From positions 744,001-808,000 of the forward strand of contig NZ_FWFU01000001.1 in assembly GCF_900172255.1 (NCBI RefSeq): 64,000 bases of DNA, written 5' to 3'. Below, in pieces: positions 1 to 10,092 of the stretch. The position numbers and the translations under genes are program-made. The notes beneath the pieces are model-generated. The model was not told where the DNA came from. It worked only from the letters and a program-made list of their open reading frames with translations, and did no database searches. The stretch is from Roseovarius halotolerans (lineage in GTDB: Bacteria; Pseudomonadota; Alphaproteobacteria; Rhodobacterales; Rhodobacteraceae). The first letter of the stretch is position 1. Each line of letters begins with the position of its first letter.

Positions 1-1
1 A

Positions 2-832
2 TCCACTCTGATCAACACCATTCTGGGCGAAGACCGCCTGTTGACCGGCCCGGAAGCCGGGATCACCCGCGATGCTATCTCGCTTCAACTGGATTGGGAC
101 GGGCTGCCGGTAAGGGTGTTCGATACCGCCGGAATGCGCAAGAAATCGCGCGTTCAGGACAAGCTCGAGAAGCTGTCGGTCTCCGATGGGCTGCGCGCGG
201 TCAAGTTCTCGGAAGTGGTAGTGGTTCTGCTGGATGCCGCGATTCCGTTTGAGAGCCAGGATCTGCGCATCGCCGATCTGGCCGAGCGCGAGGGCCGCGC
301 GGTGGTGGTGGCGGTCAATAAATGGGACATCGAATCCGAAAAGCAGCAAAAGCTGCGCGATATGCGTGAGGCCTTTGAGCGCCTGTTGCCGCAGCTTCGC
401 GGCGCGCCGTTGGTCACGGTTTCGGCCAAGACCGGCAAGGGGCTGGACCGGCTGCGTGCCGCCGTCGAGAAGGCCTATGAAATGTGGAACCGCCGCGTGC
501 CCACGGCGCAGCTCAATCGCTGGCTGGCCGGGATGGTCGAGGCGCACCCGCCGCCTGCGCCCGGCGGACGCCGCATCAAGCTGCGCTACATGACGCAAGC
601 CAAGACGCGCCCGCCGCATTTCGTGGTGATGTGCTCACATCCCGACAAGCTGCCTGAAAGCTATTCGCGCTACCTGGTCAACGGTCTGCGCGAGGATTTC
701 GACATGCCCGGTACGCCGATCCGCCTGCATATGCGCTCGCAATCCGACAAGAACCCTTACAAGAGCAAGAAAAAGTCAACGCCCTCGCGGCTGCGCAAGC
801 ATATTCACGGCAAGAACAACCCTCCGAAGTGA
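2..832 (+). CDS. der: Ribosome biogenesis GTPase Der, C-terminal part (5' end outside window)
   Basis: Der (EngA) is a tandem-GTPase factor that acts in 50S subunit assembly. The frame is open from base 2, so the gene starts before the window and only the second G domain and the KH-like C-terminus are seen. Reading in from the edge gives [11 protein letters not shown], the end of a P-loop region, then [12 protein letters not shown] (switch I). [11 protein letters not shown] is the G3 motif typical of Der, NKWD is G4 and SAKTGKG is G5. The C-terminus is basic ([17 protein letters not shown]), as in the family. TTG at 41 is an internal codon and not a credible start. About 276 codons are visible of a usual 460-490. 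Confidence 0.95.
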   Translation, partial: STLINTILGEDRLLTGPEAGITRDAISLQLDWDGLPVRVFDTAGMRKKSRVQDKLEKLSVSDGLRAVKFSEVVVVLLDAAIPFESQDLRIADLAEREGRAVVVAVNKWDIESEKQQKLRDMREAFERLLPQLRGAPLVTVSAKTGKGLDRLRAAVEKAYEMWNRRVPTAQLNRWLAGMVEAHPPPAPGGRRIKLRYMTQAKTRPPHFVVMCSHPDKLPESYSRYLVNGLREDFDMPGTPIRLHMRSQSDKNPYKSKKKSTPSRLRKHIHGKNNPPK

Positions 833-862
833 TGCGAAGGGCGCAGGCGGCGGGCCAAGACG

Positions 863-1576
863 TCAGGGTGCGGCGTGGTCCCGCGCGCGGCGCAAGGTCA
901 GGGTCAGCGCCGCGATGCCCGCGCCGCAGAGCGAAAGCACCGCGATATTGGGCGGCGTGATATTGGCGACGATGATGCCGGTCAAAGCCCAGACCACCGC
1001 CAACGCATATTCCGGCGTATCGGCCCGCCGGATCAGCACGGCCATTGCAAGCACCAGCGCGAGCCCGATGCTCAATAGAGCCGCCACTTGTCCACTCAAG
1101 ATCCCGTGCCCGGCCAGAACGAGGGCGAGCGCCACGCAGGACGCCGCCGTCAGCCAGCCGGCATAAAGCGCGATCGGTGTGCGCAGCCAGATCCTGTCCT
1201 CACGTCCGGCCAGCAACAGCGCGATCAGCGCCGAGATCAGCATCACCCAGATCAGCACCGTGGCCCAGACCGGCGACATCTGCGCCACCGGTATCCATGC
1301 AGCGCCGACGGTCAGGCTGACCAAGAGCGGCCATCGGCTTTGGTCCCAACCCTGCGCTTCGGCGCGCTGCAGAAGCCCGAAGCCCGCCCCCGCGATCAAC
1401 CAGACATAGATCACGCCCCAGATCGCAAAGGCATAGCCCGCAGGCTGGGCAGGCGGATCGTCCTGAGGGATGGGGAACTGGTTCGGCGCAAAGCCGTTGA
1501 AGCCGTCGTTCAGAAGTGGCGACAGGGCAAAGGCCAGGGCGGCGGTCAGGATCAGGATGGCTTTCATACGGGTCAT
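863..1576 (-). CDS. Multi-pass membrane protein, TspO/MBR-like (tryptophan-rich sensory protein type)
   Basis: A 237-residue very hydrophobic protein with about seven predicted membrane segments. YAFAIWGVIYVWL near residue 50 resembles the conserved front of TspO/MBR-type proteins, and the protein is longer than a classical 160-residue TspO. Family members in bacteria are linked to tetrapyrrole or stress sensing, but nothing here fixes a ligand. The start could be ATG at 1576 (MTRMKAIL) or the second ATG at 1567. It is convergent with der, 30 nt away, and divergent from the desaturase gene. Membrane localisation is secure; the TspO assignment is from motif resemblance only. Confidence 0.6.
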   Translation of the reverse strand: MTRMKAILILTAALAFALSPLLNDGFNGFAPNQFPIPQDDPPAQPAGYAFAIWGVIYVWLIAGAGFGLLQRAEAQGWDQSRWPLLVSLTVGAAWIPVAQMSPVWATVLIWVMLISALIALLLAGREDRIWLRTPIALYAGWLTAASCVALALVLAGHGILSGQVAALLSIGLALVLAMAVLIRRADTPEYALAVVWALTGIIVANITPPNIAVLSLCGAGIAALTLTLRRARDHAAP

Positions 1577-1724
1577 AGAGATGATCTGGGGCGGAATGCC
1601 GCCGGTTCAATACCTTGGCACAAGCATCGCGCTTGCCAGATGTCTTCGAAAGTTCACATCATTCCATATTGTCGGTGACATCAGATCGGCCCATCTGAAG
1701 TGGGCATGCGGCGGGAGGTCAGCC

Positions 1725-2711
1725 ATGACGATTCGAGAGCACACACGCGCCTACAGCGCCAAGAGCGACCGCCTTGGGGCGCTGTCCCTGCTGGGAACGG
1801 TGATCATCTATCTGACGGCGCTGATCCTTGCCGCCGGCCAGAGCGACCACCCGCTGATCTGCGCGGCGCTGGTGGTGGTTCTCGCGTTCGCATCGGTGCG
1901 CCTTTACGTATTGCAGCATGATTGCGGGCATCACGCCCTTTTCACGTCGAAGCGGATCAACGACGCTGCGGGGCATCTGCTGTCGGTGCCTTCGATGACG
2001 CCTTACCGGGTCATGCAATACAATCACAATCTGCATCATGCGTATTTGGGCAATCTCGATCACCGCGAAACCACCGAGGTCTACACCATGACCCTGTCAG
2101 AGTGGGAGCAGGCGCGCTGGTGGACACGGCTGTGGTACCGGCTCTATCGCAATCCGGCGATCATGCTGTCGCTTGGGGGCATTTATGCCTATTTCTTGGC
2201 CTATCGCTGGCCACGCAACACGATGAAGGTGGGGCCTTGGGGGGTGGTGGCACATAATATCGCTCTGTTGGGGTTTCTTGGTGCGATCTGGTGGGGGCTT
2301 GGCTGGGCCGGGCTGACAATCTGGGCGCTGAGCGCCGTGCTGGCGGGGATGATCGGGGTGTTCCTCGTTTATCTCCAGCATAATTTCGAGGACACCTACT
2401 GGGATCGCAAACCGGATCTCGATTTCCGGCGCGCCACGCTGGAGGGGTCAAGTTCGCTTGACCTCGGCTGGTTGTGGGATCTGGGAACCGGCAATATCGC
2501 CTATCACGACCTGCATCATTTCAACCCCGGTATCCCGTCGTATCGGCTGCGCCAATGTCAGCGCGACCTGCCCGAGGATCTGAAATGCCATGGCGTGATC
2601 CGCTGGCCCGAAGCCATCGCCAGTTTCCGTCTCAAGCTCTGGGATGAGGGGCAGCAGAAGCTGGTGTCCTTTCCCGTTCCGACCGGTCGCGCGGCCCTTC
2701 CCGCCGAGTAA
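1725..2711 (+). CDS. Fatty acid desaturase family protein
   Basis: A membrane di-iron desaturase of 328 residues that should introduce a double bond into acyl chains of membrane lipids. Three histidine boxes are visible: HDCGHH near residue 66, HNLHH near 103 and HDLHH near 265, separated by hydrophobic segments in the usual order. I chose ATG 1725 because GGGAGG sits just upstream and because the open frame further up (from 1470) overlaps the divergent TspO-like gene and has no family similarity. Box spacing resembles the omega-6/omega-3 type; regiospecificity cannot be read from sequence. It is a single gene with no operon partner. Confidence 0.88.
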   Translation: MTIREHTRAYSAKSDRLGALSLLGTVIIYLTALILAAGQSDHPLICAALVVVLAFASVRLYVLQHDCGHHALFTSKRINDAAGHLLSVPSMTPYRVMQYNHNLHHAYLGNLDHRETTEVYTMTLSEWEQARWWTRLWYRLYRNPAIMLSLGGIYAYFLAYRWPRNTMKVGPWGVVAHNIALLGFLGAIWWGLGWAGLTIWALSAVLAGMIGVFLVYLQHNFEDTYWDRKPDLDFRRATLEGSSSLDLGWLWDLGTGNIAYHDLHHFNPGIPSYRLRQCQRDLPEDLKCHGVIRWPEAIASFRLKLWDEGQQKLVSFPVPTGRAALPAE

Positions 2712-2800
2712 GCAAGCACTTGGAACAGAGTAGAAAATCGGCCTCGGCGCAAATTGGCCGATGGTGCTTCAGACGCCTGTTGAAGCCCCTTGCAAACGCC

Positions 2801-2821
2801 GTGAAATTTGCAAGATTTCAC
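2801..2821. promoter_or_regulatory. Perfect inverted repeat upstream of the EF-hand gene
   Basis: GTGAAAT-N7-ATTTCAC, 57 nt before the ATG of the EF-hand gene. It could be an operator or a 5' leader hairpin. It lies in the only clearly AT-richer patch between the desaturase and serS genes. No regulator family is assigned. Confidence 0.35.
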
Positions 2822-2877
2822 CTGTTGGCATTGAGCCTTCGCTTTGCGGCAGAGTCCGCATCTGGAGTATCCCCTAC

Positions 2878-3111
2878 ATGAAAACGCATGTTCTGTTCCT
2901 TGCTGCCGTGATGGCGCTGACCGCAGTTCAGGCATCCGCCGCCACTGTCGCAGATGCCGACGGTAATGGCAGCTATTCCATGGAAGAAATGGCCGCGGCC
3001 TATCCCGATATGGGGGAAGAGGCATTCGCCGATATCGACACTGACGAGTCGGGCGAAATCAGCCCAGAGGAATTGGCAGCAGCCGTCGAGAGCGGCGCGC
3101 TCGCCCAATAA
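2878..3111 (+). CDS. Small secreted EF-hand protein
   Basis: A 77-residue protein with a signal peptide of about 21 residues (MKTHVLFLAAVMALTAVQASA) followed by two EF-hand-like calcium loops, D26-E37 (DADGNGSYSMEE) and D54-E65 (DTDESGEISPEE). Both carry Asp/Asn/Ser ligands at positions 1, 3 and 5 and Glu at position 12, so periplasmic or extracellular calcium binding is likely. ATG 2878 has GGAG upstream and opens the signal peptide; the longer frame from 2761 has no leader. It stands alone, convergent with serS. Function beyond calcium binding is unknown. Confidence 0.82.
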   Translation: MKTHVLFLAAVMALTAVQASAATVADADGNGSYSMEEMAAAYPDMGEEAFADIDTDESGEISPEELAAAVESGALAQ

Positions 3112-3179
3112 ATCCGCATCAGGTTATGACATGCTCCCCGGTGGTTTCTGCCGCCGGGGGGCAACGCGTTTGGGGCCTG

Positions 3180-4472
3180 TCAGGCGAGCGTCCCGTCCGC
3201 CTGCAGCATCGTCTTTCCGCGCAGGTAGGGGTGCAGCGCTTCGGGCAGTCTGACCGAACCGTCGGCCTGTTGTCCGTTTTCCAGCACCGCGATCAGGCAG
3301 CGGCCCACCGCAAGGCCCGAGCCATTGAGCGTATGAACGAATTGCGGCTTGCCGCCATCGGCGGGTTTGAAGCGTGCGTTCATGCGCCGCGCTTGAAAAT
3401 CGCCGCATACCGAGACCGAGCTGATCTCGCGATAGGTATTCTGGCCCGGCAGCCAGACCTCGATGTCATGGGTGCGACGTGCGCCAAAACCCATGTCGCC
3501 GGTGCAAAGCACGATGGTGCGGTAGGGCAGGTTCAGTTTCTCAAGGATACCTTCGGCGCAACCGGTCATCCGGTCGAGTTCGTCGCGCGAGCGATCAGGA
3601 TGGGTGATCGACACCATCTCGACTTTTTCGAACTGGTGCTGACGCAGCATCCCGGCTGTATCCTTTCCGGCACTGCCCGCCTCGGAGCGGAAGCATTGCG
3701 TATGCGCCGCGTAGCGCCGGGGCAGGGTGGTTTCGTCGATCGTGTCTCCGTTGACGAGATTGGTCAACGGCACTTCGGCGGTCGGCACCAGCCACCAGCC
3801 ATTGGTGGTCTGGTAGCTGTCTTCGCCGAATTTGGGCAATTGCCCGGTGCCATACATCATGTCGTCACGCACCAGAACCGGCGTCCAGGTTTCCAGCAGG
3901 CCGTTTTCCTCGACATGGGTGTCGATCATGAACTGGGCCAGCGCCCGATGGATGCGCGCCACCGCGCCTTGCAGCACCACGAAGCGGGAACCGCTCAGTT
4001 TCGCGGCCGACTCGAAATCCATGCCGGGCTTCACGCCCGCGATATCGAAATGCTCGGCGGGCTGGAAATCTAAACTGGCCGGGCTTCCCCAGCGCTTGAT
4101 CTCTACATTGTCATCCTCGTCGGCGCCATCGGGCACGTCATCCATCGGCACGTTTGGCAGGCTGGAAAGAAGCTCGGTCAGCTTGCGGTCAAGCTCCTTG
4201 GCCTCGGTCTGCATCTTGGCGACCTCGGCCTTCTTGTCGCCGACCAATGCGCGCAGGCGCTCGAACTCGGCGTCATCGCCCTTGGCCTTGGCGGCGCCCA
4301 CCTGCTTGGAGGCCTGGTTCTGTTCGGCTTGCGCGGTTTCGGCGGCATGGATGCGCGCCCGGCGCGCCTCGTCCAGTTCAAGGATGGGTGCCGAGGCGTT
4401 TTCCATCCCACGCCGTGCCAGAGCGGCGTCGAAGGCATCGGGGTTTTCACGGATCGCGCGGATGTCGTGCAT
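3180..4472 (-). CDS. serS: Seryl-tRNA synthetase
   Basis: Charges tRNA-Ser with serine. The N-terminal [22 protein letters not shown] and the following charged coiled-coil arm (roughly residues 25-105) are typical. Class II motif 2 is seen as [20 protein letters not shown] and motif 3 as [18 protein letters not shown]. At 430 residues it is the usual length. The start at 4472 begins the conserved MHDIR block; the open frame runs 31 codons further upstream with no similarity. It is divergent from yajC. Confidence 0.96.
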   Translation of the reverse strand: MHDIRAIRENPDAFDAALARRGMENASAPILELDEARRARIHAAETAQAEQNQASKQVGAAKAKGDDAEFERLRALVGDKKAEVAKMQTEAKELDRKLTELLSSLPNVPMDDVPDGADEDDNVEIKRWGSPASLDFQPAEHFDIAGVKPGMDFESAAKLSGSRFVVLQGAVARIHRALAQFMIDTHVEENGLLETWTPVLVRDDMMYGTGQLPKFGEDSYQTTNGWWLVPTAEVPLTNLVNGDTIDETTLPRRYAAHTQCFRSEAGSAGKDTAGMLRQHQFEKVEMVSITHPDRSRDELDRMTGCAEGILEKLNLPYRTIVLCTGDMGFGARRTHDIEVWLPGQNTYREISSVSVCGDFQARRMNARFKPADGGKPQFVHTLNGSGLAVGRCLIAVLENGQQADGSVRLPEALHPYLRGKTMLQADGTLA

Positions 4473-4678
4473 GGGTCTGGTCCTTGGCCTGAATGAGTCG
4501 TCGCACGCCTTATGCAACAGAATTCGGGCCGGGTGTAGGGCGGCGTTTTGACCGCTGGCGTTCAATGCGTCGCGAGGGCACCTTTCGCGCCTTGCAAATG
4601 TCTGGCGCGGGCCATAGGTTCCGGCGCAATTCAGAGAAAAGGGCCTGCGGGCCGCTCAAGACAGAGGAAACACACCCG

Positions 4679-4960
4679 ATGGAAGCCCTTGGACAGTTCA
4701 TTCCCCTTATTCTGATCTTCGCGATCATGTACTTTCTGCTCATCCGTCCTCAGCAGAAAAAGCTCAAGGAACACAAGGCCATGGTCGAAGCCCTGCGTCG
4801 TGGCGACCAGATCGTCACGCAAGGCGGCCTGATCGGCAAGGTTGCCAAGGTCAAGGATGGCGACGAGGTCGAGGTGGATCTGTCCGAAGGCGTGCGTGTC
4901 CGCGTCGTCAAATCGACAATCGCACAGGTTCTGAGCAAGACCGAACCCGCCGAGGGCTGA
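4679..4960 (+). CDS. yajC: Sec translocase accessory subunit YajC
   Basis: A 93-residue inner-membrane protein that associates with SecDF and SecYEG. One N-terminal membrane helix (residues 6-22) is followed by the hallmark RPQQKKLKEH and a small cytoplasmic domain containing GDQIVTQGGLIGKV. ATG 4679 has AGAGGAAA upstream. It lies 40 nt before secDF and is presumably co-transcribed with it, the standard arrangement. Confidence 0.95.
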   Translation: MEALGQFIPLILIFAIMYFLLIRPQQKKLKEHKAMVEALRRGDQIVTQGGLIGKVAKVKDGDEVEVDLSEGVRVRVVKSTIAQVLSKTEPAEG

Positions 4961-5000
4961 GCCCGGCAGAATTTACTTAAACCCTTGAAAAGGCGCGACA

Positions 5001-7634
5001 ATGCTGCAAATCGACCTGTGGAAACGCATCGTTATCTGGGGCGTTGTCGCCTTGGGATTGCTGCTTGCACTGCCGAATGCCTTCTATCCAAGGGTGGAGA
5101 GCCATAACGATGCCGTGAAGGCGTTGGAAACCGGCGCTTCGGATAGCGAACTCGTCGATCAGGCGGGGCTTTGGCCCGATTGGATGCCTTCGGGGCTGGT
5201 CAACCTGGGGCTCGATTTGCGGGGCGGTGCGCATCTGCTGGCCGAAGTGCAGGTCGAGGATGTCTACCAGTCGCGTATCGAGAGCATGTGGCCCGAGGTG
5301 CGTGACCTGCTGCGCGAAGAACGCGACCGTGTCGGTCCGATCCGCCTGCAGCCCACCCAAAGCGCCGAACTGCGCGTGCGCCTGCTTGAAAAGCCCGACG
5401 AAGCGGAACATGCGGCCAGCCTGGTGCGTGGCCTGGCAAGACCGGTCAGCAGTCTCACTGGCGCAGGGGCCTCGGATATCGAGGTCACGACCGAGGGGGA
5501 CGAGATCGTCATTCGCCTGAGCGAAGCCGAACAGCGGGCGACCGACGAACGCACCGTGCGTCAGGCGCTTGAGATCATCCGCCGACGGATCGACGAGGTC
5601 GGCACGCGCGAGCCCACGATCCAGCGTCAGGGATCGGACCGGATCCTGATCCAGGTGCCCGGCGTGGGCAGCGCTGCCGAGCTCAAGCAGATCATCGGCA
5701 CGACTGCGCAGCTGACCTTCCAGCCAGTTGTCGGGCGCACCCAGAATGCCGAGGAGTCGCCTGGCGCAGGCAATGAAGTGCTGCCTGCAATGGATCAGGA
5801 TGACACCTATTACATTCTTGAACGCGCGCCGGTTGTTACGGGTGACGAACTGGTCGACGCGCAGCCTGACTTCGATCAGAATGGCCGGCCGGCGGTGTCC
5901 TTCCGGTTCGATCCGACAGGCGCGCGCAAATTCGGCGACTATACCGCCGCCAATATCGGCAGCCCCTTCGCCATCGTTCTGGACAACGAGGTGATCAGCG
6001 CGCCGGTGATCCAGAGCCACATTCCCGGCGGCTCGGGCATTATCACCGGCAATTTCACCGTCGAGGAAAGCACGCATCTGGCGGTGCTTCTGCGGGCGGG
6101 CGCCTTGCCGGCAGGTCTCGATTTTCTCGAAGAACGCACCATCGGCCCGGAACTGGGCGCGGACAGCATCGAGGCGGGCAAGATCGCCTGCGCCGTCGCC
6201 TTCATCCTGGTTCTGGTGTTCATGGTGGTCAGCTACGGAACGTTCGGGCTGTTCGCCAATATCGCCCTGATCATCAATGTCGGGCTGATCTTCGGTCTGC
6301 TGAGCTTGATCGGAGCTACGCTGACCTTGCCGGGTATCGCGGGCATCGTGTTGACCATCGGCATGGCGGTCGATGCGAACGTGCTGGTTTTCGAGCGTAT
6401 CCGCGAAGAAATGAAAACCGCCAAGGGCCCGGCGCGGGCGATCGAACTGGGCTATGAAAAGGCACTGAGCGCGATCACCGACGCCAATATCACGACATTC
6501 ATCACCGCGCTGATCCTCTATTCGATGGGATCGGGACCGGTGCGTGGTTTCGCGATCACGCTGGGGCTGGGGATCATCACGTCGGTCTTTACGGCGATCT
6601 TCGTCACCCGCCTGATCGTGGTCATGTGGTTCGAGCGCAAACGCCCCAAGACAGTGCTTCAGGGCCGATCGCTGCGGCTGGTGCCAAGTGATACCAAGTG
6701 GGATTTCTTCCGCCGCTGGCGCCTGTCGCTCGGCATTTCCGCGGTGCTGATCGTTGTCGCGTCGGCTTCGTTCCTGGTCCAGGGGCTGAACTACGGGATC
6801 GACTTCCGCGGCGGCACGACGATCCGCACCGAGTCCGCGCAACCGGTGGATATCGGCGCCTACCGCGACGCGATCCAGTCGATGCAACTGGGTGATGTGA
6901 CGATCACAGAGGTCTTCGACCCCACCTTTGGCGATGACCAGAACGTCGCCATGATCCGTATCCAGGCGCAGGACGACACGGAAAGCGTTCCCGCCGAGGT
7001 GATCGCTGGCGTCGAATCCGCCTTGCAGAGCGTCGCGCCGGACCTCAAGTTCACCTCGGTCGAAAGCGTCGGACCCAAGGTCTCGGGAGAGCTGATCCAG
7101 ACCGCGATCCTGGCGGTCGCGCTGGCGATAGGCGCGGTGCTTGTCTATATCTGGCTGCGCTTTGAATGGCAGTTCGCATTGGGCGCCGTGGTCGCGCTGG
7201 TGCATGACGTGGTGCTGACCATCGGCATCTTCTCGGAATTGCAGATACAGTTCGACCTGGCGATTATCGCGGCGCTTCTGACGATCGTGGGTTATTCCCT
7301 CAACGATACGGTGGTCGTCTTCGACCGGGTGCGCGAGAACCTGCGCAAGTACAAGAAGAAGTCGCTTGCCGAAGTGCTGAACCTGTCGATCAACGAGACG
7401 CTGAGCCGCACGATGATGACCTCGGTCACGACGCTGCTGGCGCTGCTGGCGCTTTACTTCCTGGGCGGCGATGTGATCCGTGGCTTCGTCTTCGCAATGA
7501 TCTGGGGCGTCATCGTGGGCACCTATTCGTCGATCTTCGTCGCCAGCACGGTCCTGTTGTGGCTGGGCGTCAAGCGCGACTGGTCCAAACCGGATGCCAA
7601 TCAGGGCAACCAGTTCGCAAACGTGGATGCCTGA
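5001..7634 (+). CDS. secDF: Fused protein-export membrane protein SecDF
   Basis: An 877-residue proton-driven Sec accessory that helps complete translocation on the periplasmic side. The SecD half (about residues 1-550) has GLDLRGGAHLLAEV after the first membrane helix, a large periplasmic P1 region, and AVDANVLVFERIREE in the membrane core. The SecF half (about 560-877) has GLNYGIDFRGGTTI and SLNDTVVVFDRVREN. The join falls around bases 6650-6690 (RPKTVLQGRSLRLVPSDTKW) with no stop codon, so it is one uninterrupted reading frame. As I recall, Rhodobacter carries separate secD and secF; fused forms are known in Bacillus and other groups. The final codons overlap the next gene by 8 nt. Confidence 0.95.
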   Translation: MLQIDLWKRIVIWGVVALGLLLALPNAFYPRVESHNDAVKALETGASDSELVDQAGLWPDWMPSGLVNLGLDLRGGAHLLAEVQVEDVYQSRIESMWPEVRDLLREERDRVGPIRLQPTQSAELRVRLLEKPDEAEHAASLVRGLARPVSSLTGAGASDIEVTTEGDEIVIRLSEAEQRATDERTVRQALEIIRRRIDEVGTREPTIQRQGSDRILIQVPGVGSAAELKQIIGTTAQLTFQPVVGRTQNAEESPGAGNEVLPAMDQDDTYYILERAPVVTGDELVDAQPDFDQNGRPAVSFRFDPTGARKFGDYTAANIGSPFAIVLDNEVISAPVIQSHIPGGSGIITGNFTVEESTHLAVLLRAGALPAGLDFLEERTIGPELGADSIEAGKIACAVAFILVLVFMVVSYGTFGLFANIALIINVGLIFGLLSLIGATLTLPGIAGIVLTIGMAVDANVLVFERIREEMKTAKGPARAIELGYEKALSAITDANITTFITALILYSMGSGPVRGFAITLGLGIITSVFTAIFVTRLIVVMWFERKRPKTVLQGRSLRLVPSDTKWDFFRRWRLSLGISAVLIVVASASFLVQGLNYGIDFRGGTTIRTESAQPVDIGAYRDAIQSMQLGDVTITEVFDPTFGDDQNVAMIRIQAQDDTESVPAEVIAGVESALQSVAPDLKFTSVESVGPKVSGELIQTAILAVALAIGAVLVYIWLRFEWQFALGAVVALVHDVVLTIGIFSELQIQFDLAIIAALLTIVGYSLNDTVVVFDRVRENLRKYKKKSLAEVLNLSINETLSRTMMTSVTTLLALLALYFLGGDVIRGFVFAMIWGVIVGTYSSIFVASTVLLWLGVKRDWSKPDANQGNQFANVDA

Positions 7635-8379
7635 TGCGCTGCTCCAACTCGGGGCGACTCCCGGTCTGATCTGGTTGATGATCGCGATCGGCGCCGCAGG
7701 GATTGTGCGGGGCTTCACAGGTTTCGGGACGGCGCTGATTTTTGTCCCGGTCGCGGGCATCTTTCTTCCGCCGGCGGTGATCGTCGCCGTGATGATGCTG
7801 ACCGGCCTTGCGAGCTCTGGTGCGTTGATCCCACGTGCGTGGGGCCAGGCCGACCGGCGCGAGGTCGGGCTTCTGGCCTTTGCAGCACTCTTGACGGTTC
7901 CAATTGGCCTCTGGCTCATGGCGCGGTTGGATGCACAGATGGTGCGCTGGATCGTCGCCGCGGTGGCGGGTCTCACGCTGCTTGCGCTGGTGACGGGCTG
8001 GCGGTTCTCGGGTCAGGTCTCGCGGCCCGGGCTGGTCGGGATCGGCGGCGTGGCAGGTGTTCTCGGTGGATTGACCGGCCTCACGGGACCGGCCGTGATC
8101 CTGTTCTACCTGGCCGGACAGGCCGCTGTGCAGTCGGTGCGCGCCAACACGATCCTGTTCCTCGGGGCACTGGATGTGGTGATCGTGGCCAACCTTCTGC
8201 TGCGCGGCGCCGTGGCTTGGAGCACGGTGATCCTGGCGCTGGCGCTTGCGGTGCCCTATTTCATCACCACGCTGATCGGTCAGTCTCTGTTTGACCCGCG
8301 CCATGAGCGCACGTACCGATGGGCTGCCTATTCGGTGATCGCGCTGGCGGTCGTCAGCGGGTTGCCGATCTGGGAATAG
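7627..8379 (+). CDS. TauE/SafE-type sulfite/organosulfur exporter family permease
   Basis: A 250-residue integral membrane protein with about eight helices. GFTGFGTALIFVPVA near the start and GGLTGLTGPAVILFY in the middle form the two-repeat signature of the TauE/SafE (DUF81) family. Characterised members move sulfite, sulfoacetate or related anions. ATG 7627 overlaps the secDF stop; an upstream ATG at 7594 is possible and would add 11 residues. Substrate unknown. The tight coupling to secDF and to the next gene suggests co-transcription rather than a functional link. Confidence 0.85.
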   Translation: MPDALLQLGATPGLIWLMIAIGAAGIVRGFTGFGTALIFVPVAGIFLPPAVIVAVMMLTGLASSGALIPRAWGQADRREVGLLAFAALLTVPIGLWLMARLDAQMVRWIVAAVAGLTLLALVTGWRFSGQVSRPGLVGIGGVAGVLGGLTGLTGPAVILFYLAGQAAVQSVRANTILFLGALDVVIVANLLLRGAVAWSTVILALALAVPYFITTLIGQSLFDPRHERTYRWAAYSVIALAVVSGLPIWE

Positions 8380-8390
8380 GAGGCCGACCC

Positions 8391-8744
8391 ATGCAGATTC
8401 ACGAAGTCACCTTCCGCGAAACCACTCCCATCAACGGCTATGGCCCCGGCTTCTTCCGTGTCGGCGGCGAAGTGTTCCAAGGCGCGGTGATCGTTCAACC
8501 CGAACAGGCGCGTGCCTGGGAGGGCTACGCAGATGACGCCCCGCTTCTTGCGCTGGCGGGCATTGCCGATGTGCTGTTCATCGGCACCGGAGCAGAAACC
8601 GCGCATATCCCCGCCGATCTGCGCACCCGTCTCGAAGAGGCCGGGCTTGGCGTCGAGGTAATGCATTCTGCTGCCGCCTGCCGGACCTATAACGTCCTTC
8701 TTTCGGAAGGGCGGCGTGTTGCCGCGGCCCTGCTTCCTGTGTGA
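8391..8744 (+). CDS. Mth938-like domain protein (DUF498/NDUFAF3 family)
   Basis: A 117-residue soluble protein of the Mth938/DUF498 fold, whose mitochondrial relative NDUFAF3 is a complex I assembly factor. Family features seen are GYGPGFFRVGGEVFQGAVIV, then FIGTGAE in the middle and the EVMHSAAACRTYNVLLSEGR block near the end. AGGAGG precedes ATG 8391. It often sits beside secDF and ccm genes in Rhodobacteraceae, as far as I recall. A role in respiratory complex assembly is inference by homology. Confidence 0.82.
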   Translation: MQIHEVTFRETTPINGYGPGFFRVGGEVFQGAVIVQPEQARAWEGYADDAPLLALAGIADVLFIGTGAETAHIPADLRTRLEEAGLGVEVMHSAAACRTYNVLLSEGRRVAAALLPV

Positions 8745-8805
8745 ATTGGCCGCGACTTGATCCAGCCCCTTTCCGCAGGTCCTGCTTTGGGTTAACGACA
8801 CATTC

Positions 8806-9423
8806 ATGGTGTTGAAGGTTTCAGATCTGACGATAGCGCGCGGCGGGATCAAGGTGCTCGAAGGGGTGTCCTTCGAGCTTGAGTCCGGTGGCGCGATCGT
8901 GCTGCGCGGCCCAAACGGAATCGGCAAAACCACGCTCCTGCGCACCATCGCCGGGTTGCAACCGCCTCTCGCCGGGCGGGTCGACGCCGACCCCGACAGC
9001 CTTGTCTATGCCGGGCATTCGGATGGTCTCAAGGCGACCCTGACGGTCGAAGAAAACCTGATGTTCTGGGCGCAGGTCTTTGGAAAAAAAGAGATTTCAC
9101 AGGCCATCGACAGCTTCGAGTTGGGGCGGCTGGTCAACCGCCCGGCAGGATTGCTTTCGGCCGGACAAAAGCGTCGCCTGGGGCTTGCCCGGCTGCTTGT
9201 CACCGGCCGACCGGTCTGGATCCTCGACGAGCCGACAGTGTCGCTCGATACCGATGCAGTGGCGATGTTTGCAAGCGCAGTGCGTGCGCATCTCGCGCGC
9301 GGCGGCTCGACCTTGATCGCTACCCATATCGACCTCGGCCTCCCCGAAGCGAAGGTGCTGGAGGTCGGCCCCTTCCGCGCCCGCGCCGCTGAAATCGACG
9401 ATTTCGACGAGGCCTTCCTGTGA
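8806..9423 (+). CDS. ccmA: Heme exporter ATP-binding protein CcmA
   Basis: The ATPase of the CcmABCD complex, which releases holo-CcmE during cytochrome c maturation. GPNGIGKTT is the Walker A (about residues 37-45), [15 protein letters not shown] the ABC signature and [12 protein letters not shown] the Walker B. At 205 residues it has the family length. It overlaps ccmB by four bases (GTGA), consistent with translational coupling in a ccmABCDG operon. Confidence 0.95.
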   Translation: MVLKVSDLTIARGGIKVLEGVSFELESGGAIVLRGPNGIGKTTLLRTIAGLQPPLAGRVDADPDSLVYAGHSDGLKATLTVEENLMFWAQVFGKKEISQAIDSFELGRLVNRPAGLLSAGQKRRLGLARLLVTGRPVWILDEPTVSLDTDAVAMFASAVRAHLARGGSTLIATHIDLGLPEAKVLEVGPFRARAAEIDDFDEAFL

Positions 9424-10076
9424 TCGCGCTCCTGGTCCGTGATCTGAGGCTTGCGATGCGCGCGGGCGGGGGCTTCGGCCTCGGGCTCGCCTTTTTCCTG
9501 ATCGTGGTCACGCTGGTGCCCTTCGGGGTCGGTCCGCAAAGCGAACTGCTGGCGCGTATCGCTTCCGGCATCCTGTGGCTCGGTGCGCTGTTGGCATGCC
9601 TTCTGTCGCTGGACCGAATACTTGCTCTCGACTGGGAGGATGGCAGCCTTGATCTGCTGGCCACAGCGCCCTTGCCGATGGAAGCCATCGTCTCCATCAA
9701 GGCCTTGGCACACTGGCTGACCACGGGTTTGCCGCTGGTGCTGTTCGCGCCGGTGTTCGGGTTGCTGCTGAGCCTGCCCGAGCCGGGTTACATGCCACTC
9801 GTGCTGTCGCTCCTGCTGGGCACCCCGGCGCTCAGTGTCATCGGGACCTTCGGCGCCGCGCTGACCGTCGGACTGAAGCGCGGCGGTTTGCTGTTGAGCC
9901 TACTGGTTCTGCCGCTCTATGTGCCCACGTTGATCTTTGGCGCCGAGATGGCGCGGCGCGGGGTCGAGGGCTTGGACATCACGACGCCGCTGCTGATGCT
10001 GGCGGGGATCACCTGCGGCACGATTGCACTTTTGCCTTTCGCGTCGGCTGCGGTATTGAAGGTCAACCTGCGCTAA
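9420..10076 (+). CDS. ccmB: Heme exporter membrane protein CcmB
   Basis: A 218-residue integral membrane partner of CcmA with six predicted helices. It starts with GTG at 9420 inside the ccmA stop. [17 protein letters not shown] at the N-terminus and [27 protein letters not shown] in the first third are typical of CcmB. Acts in the inner membrane in releasing heme-loaded CcmE. Confidence 0.93.
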   Translation: MIALLVRDLRLAMRAGGGFGLGLAFFLIVVTLVPFGVGPQSELLARIASGILWLGALLACLLSLDRILALDWEDGSLDLLATAPLPMEAIVSIKALAHWLTTGLPLVLFAPVFGLLLSLPEPGYMPLVLSLLLGTPALSVIGTFGAALTVGLKRGGLLLSLLVLPLYVPTLIFGAEMARRGVEGLDITTPLLMLAGITCGTIALLPFASAAVLKVNLR

Positions 10077-10092
10077 GGAAACGGGAATCGGA

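Noticed and set aside
4977-7976. 999-codon open frame on the - strand
   Set aside because: It lies exactly antisense to secDF, is rich in Arg, His, Asp and Gln with no domain, and results from high-GC codon bias in the real gene.
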